From assembly GCA_038501195.1 (NCBI GenBank), contig JBBPUQ010000010.1, positions 3,780,001 through 3,844,000 on the forward strand: 64,000 nucleotides of DNA, read 5' to 3'. This stretch comes from Nemania diffusa (taxonomy: Eukaryota; Ascomycota; Sordariomycetes; Xylariales; Xylariaceae). The position numbers and the translations under genes are program-made. Under the pieces are notes generated by a model, which saw only the letters and a program-made list of their open reading frames with translations, was not told the origin of the DNA and made no database searches. Each line of letters begins with the position of its first letter. Position 1 is the stretch's first letter. Below are positions 62,891 to 64,000 of this stretch, in pieces.

Positions 62891-64000
62891 TTATCCTAAA
62901 ACTCGCTTTGTAGGGGCAGGCAAGAGATCCAGTAATTCGGACACATCCTCCAGGGTTTCCAACCCTACGACTAACTTTTCAATCTTCTCCATTCGATCAT
63001 GATCGATAGCTGATGCAGCAAGCCGGCGGTACTTCAATCGGATCTCTTCATCAGTAATAGGGGGATCGTATCCCTTTGGCATGTTCACAAGTTCCTCGAC
63101 TTGGAAGCCATCATCGAATTCCACAACCACTTTGGCACCGGCTACGTGGTGAAGTTGGTCAAAATGAGTGTCATGGTAGCAGGTCGTCTTATACACCAGG
63201 TCCCAGATTTCATCGCGGTTTAGCGTACTATTCGCGAATTGCGCCAGGAGAACTTGACGATCCACAAGCTGCACCGCACCAATGTAAGCCGCATTCATCT
63301 GTGCACCAGTCTCGGTCATAGGTCTCTCCTCTGGTGCCCATCCATCATGAGCAAAGATAGCATGTGAGAGGTAAACTTGTATTTTCGCAATTCGGGACAG
63401 ATTTTCGGGAGCAAACCGATCTGGGTGCAATGCTTGTAGCTTTGCCAAGGCCTCGATCTGACCGTGACAGCCACCGACGCAGGCGTACAACTTGATACGG
63501 ATGTTCATTATCTCCCATGTGCTTCCGAGTGCTGCTACTACTCTGCGGGAGTCGTACTGTGGTGTTTGGCCATTACCTTGGCTAAACATGCTCAGGAACC
63601 CACCATATCGGCGCTCGAATACTTTCTTGATGCCGACGTACCCGTTGCGACAGAGAAGAGCACCGAAGAGGCCGTTGCGTGCTGCAAAGGCATGCTGTAC
63701 GCGTTTTACCATCCCCTCGTACTGGGCTGCCATCAGACCACCGGCCTGGGTACAAGCCACACCAATCGCCGATTCTACGTCATCGGCTGAGAGTCCAAGC
63801 AGTTTGGAAGAGGCGGCTGCGGAGGCAGGGCAGCCGAAGACAGGTCCAGAGTGCCATCCGCGTGTAAGCAAGTCTGTCCCTCCGCAGCCAAGGCCAGCTC
63901 GAGGTCCAGTCTCAAGTCCGACCACGGTGGCGAGAAGAAAATCGAGACCTGAGACAACCTTCTTGCCCCCCTTTGTCGAGATATTAGGATTCGAAATCAC
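62891..64000 (-). CDS. MmgE/PrpD-superfamily, cis-aconitate decarboxylase-like protein, 5' end outside the window
   Basis: 369 codons are open from the window edge to the stop at 62891; the frame is still open at 64000, so the N terminus is missing (the family is about 450-500 aa). Visible stretches: GLETGPRAGLGC, LTRGWHSGPVFGCPASAAAS, GLMAAQYEGMVKRVQHAFAA, VFERRYGGFLSMFSQGNG, IKLYACVGGCHGQIEAL and, near the end, KRVLG. This pattern (GPR.., RGWHSG.VFG, AQ.E.M.KR..H.FAAR, YGGFLS.F) is that of the fungal CadA and animal IRG1/ACOD1 branch rather than of PrpD proper; these enzymes decarboxylate cis-aconitate to itaconate. Together with the PrpD-like gene and FAS beta, an alkylaconitate decarboxylase giving an alkyl-itaconate is inferred. 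No intron is needed within the visible part. Confidence 0.85.
   Translation of the reverse strand: MISNPNISTKGGKKVVSGLDFLLATVVGLETGPRAGLGCGGTDLLTRGWHSGPVFGCPASAAASSKLLGLSADDVESAIGVACTQAGGLMAAQYEGMVKRVQHAFAARNGLFGALLCRNGYVGIKKVFERRYGGFLSMFSQGNGQTPQYDSRRVVAALGSTWEIMNIRIKLYACVGGCHGQIEALAKLQALHPDRFAPENLSRIAKIQVYLSHAIFAHDGWAPEERPMTETGAQMNAAYIGAVQLVDRQVLLAQFANSTLNRDEIWDLVYKTTCYHDTHFDQLHHVAGAKVVVEFDDGFQVEELVNMPKGYDPPITDEEIRLKYRRLAASAIDHDRMEKIEKLVVGLETLEDVSELLDLLPAPTKRVLG

Overview
The window looks like nuclear DNA of a filamentous ascomycete. About 46 kb of extremely A+T-rich, gene-free sequence (many 60-base lines hold no more than two or three G or C) is followed without transition by about 18 kb of ordinary fungal gene space. 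The genes have short GT..AG introns (59-109 bp), two HET-domain loci and a fungal-type fatty acid synthase. Duplicated sequences in the A+T-rich part differ from one another almost only by C to T and G to A changes, the signature of repeat-induced point mutation (RIP). I place the organism no more precisely than ascomycete; a Sordariomycete or Xylariales-like fungus is possible from the gene cluster, but that is inference.

Layout of the left part (1-46020). After about 300 bp of mixed sequence there is a graveyard of nested transposons. Two LTR retrotransposons can be closed exactly: 700-6757 (LTRs of 265 bp, target duplication TTAAT) and 29376-35291 (LTRs of 308 bp, target duplication ATATT). 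Two inverted relatives of the second lie at 8910-11265 and about 17285-22229; the latter carries a 275-bp solo-LTR-like insertion with its own target duplication TTTAT. An older repeat family is seen at about 8380-8909, 11265-14300 and 28130-29375 plus 35292-37060, the last copy being split by the 29376-35291 element. An 840-bp palindromic TA-flanked MITE (22266-23105) abuts a roughly 2-kb G+C-richer block bounded by direct repeats (23110-25163). A pair of roughly 3-kb inverted arms (25165-28130 and 37480-41535) brackets the second LTR element; the right arm carries a roughly 1-kb insertion with a degenerate ACTT/ACCT repeat. All boundaries were found by eye.

Layout of the right part (46021-64000). 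A HET-domain gene (616 aa, one intron) converges on a 309-aa conserved-looking protein of unknown function. After 2.4 kb without a recognisable gene comes a full-length fatty acid synthase beta subunit on the minus strand (four exons, 2079 aa as annotated). It is transcribed divergently from a PrpD/2-methylcitrate dehydratase-like gene (two exons, 488 aa). A HET pseudogene with two TGG to TAG stops follows, and then, running off the right edge, a second MmgE/PrpD-superfamily gene that reads most like a cis-aconitate decarboxylase.

How the genes could work together. A dedicated FAS beta subunit, an alkylcitrate dehydratase and an aconitate-type decarboxylase are the tool set known from fungal alkylcitrate pathways (sporothriolide, oryzine and related alkyl-itaconates and gamma-lactones): FAS makes a short acyl-CoA, a citrate-synthase-like enzyme condenses it with oxaloacetate, the PrpD enzyme dehydrates the alkylcitrate, and the decarboxylase gives an alkyl-itaconate. 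The FAS alpha subunit and the citrate synthase are not in the window; they would be expected beyond position 64000. This candidate cluster next to a RIP-degraded heterochromatin block is the most interesting item here.
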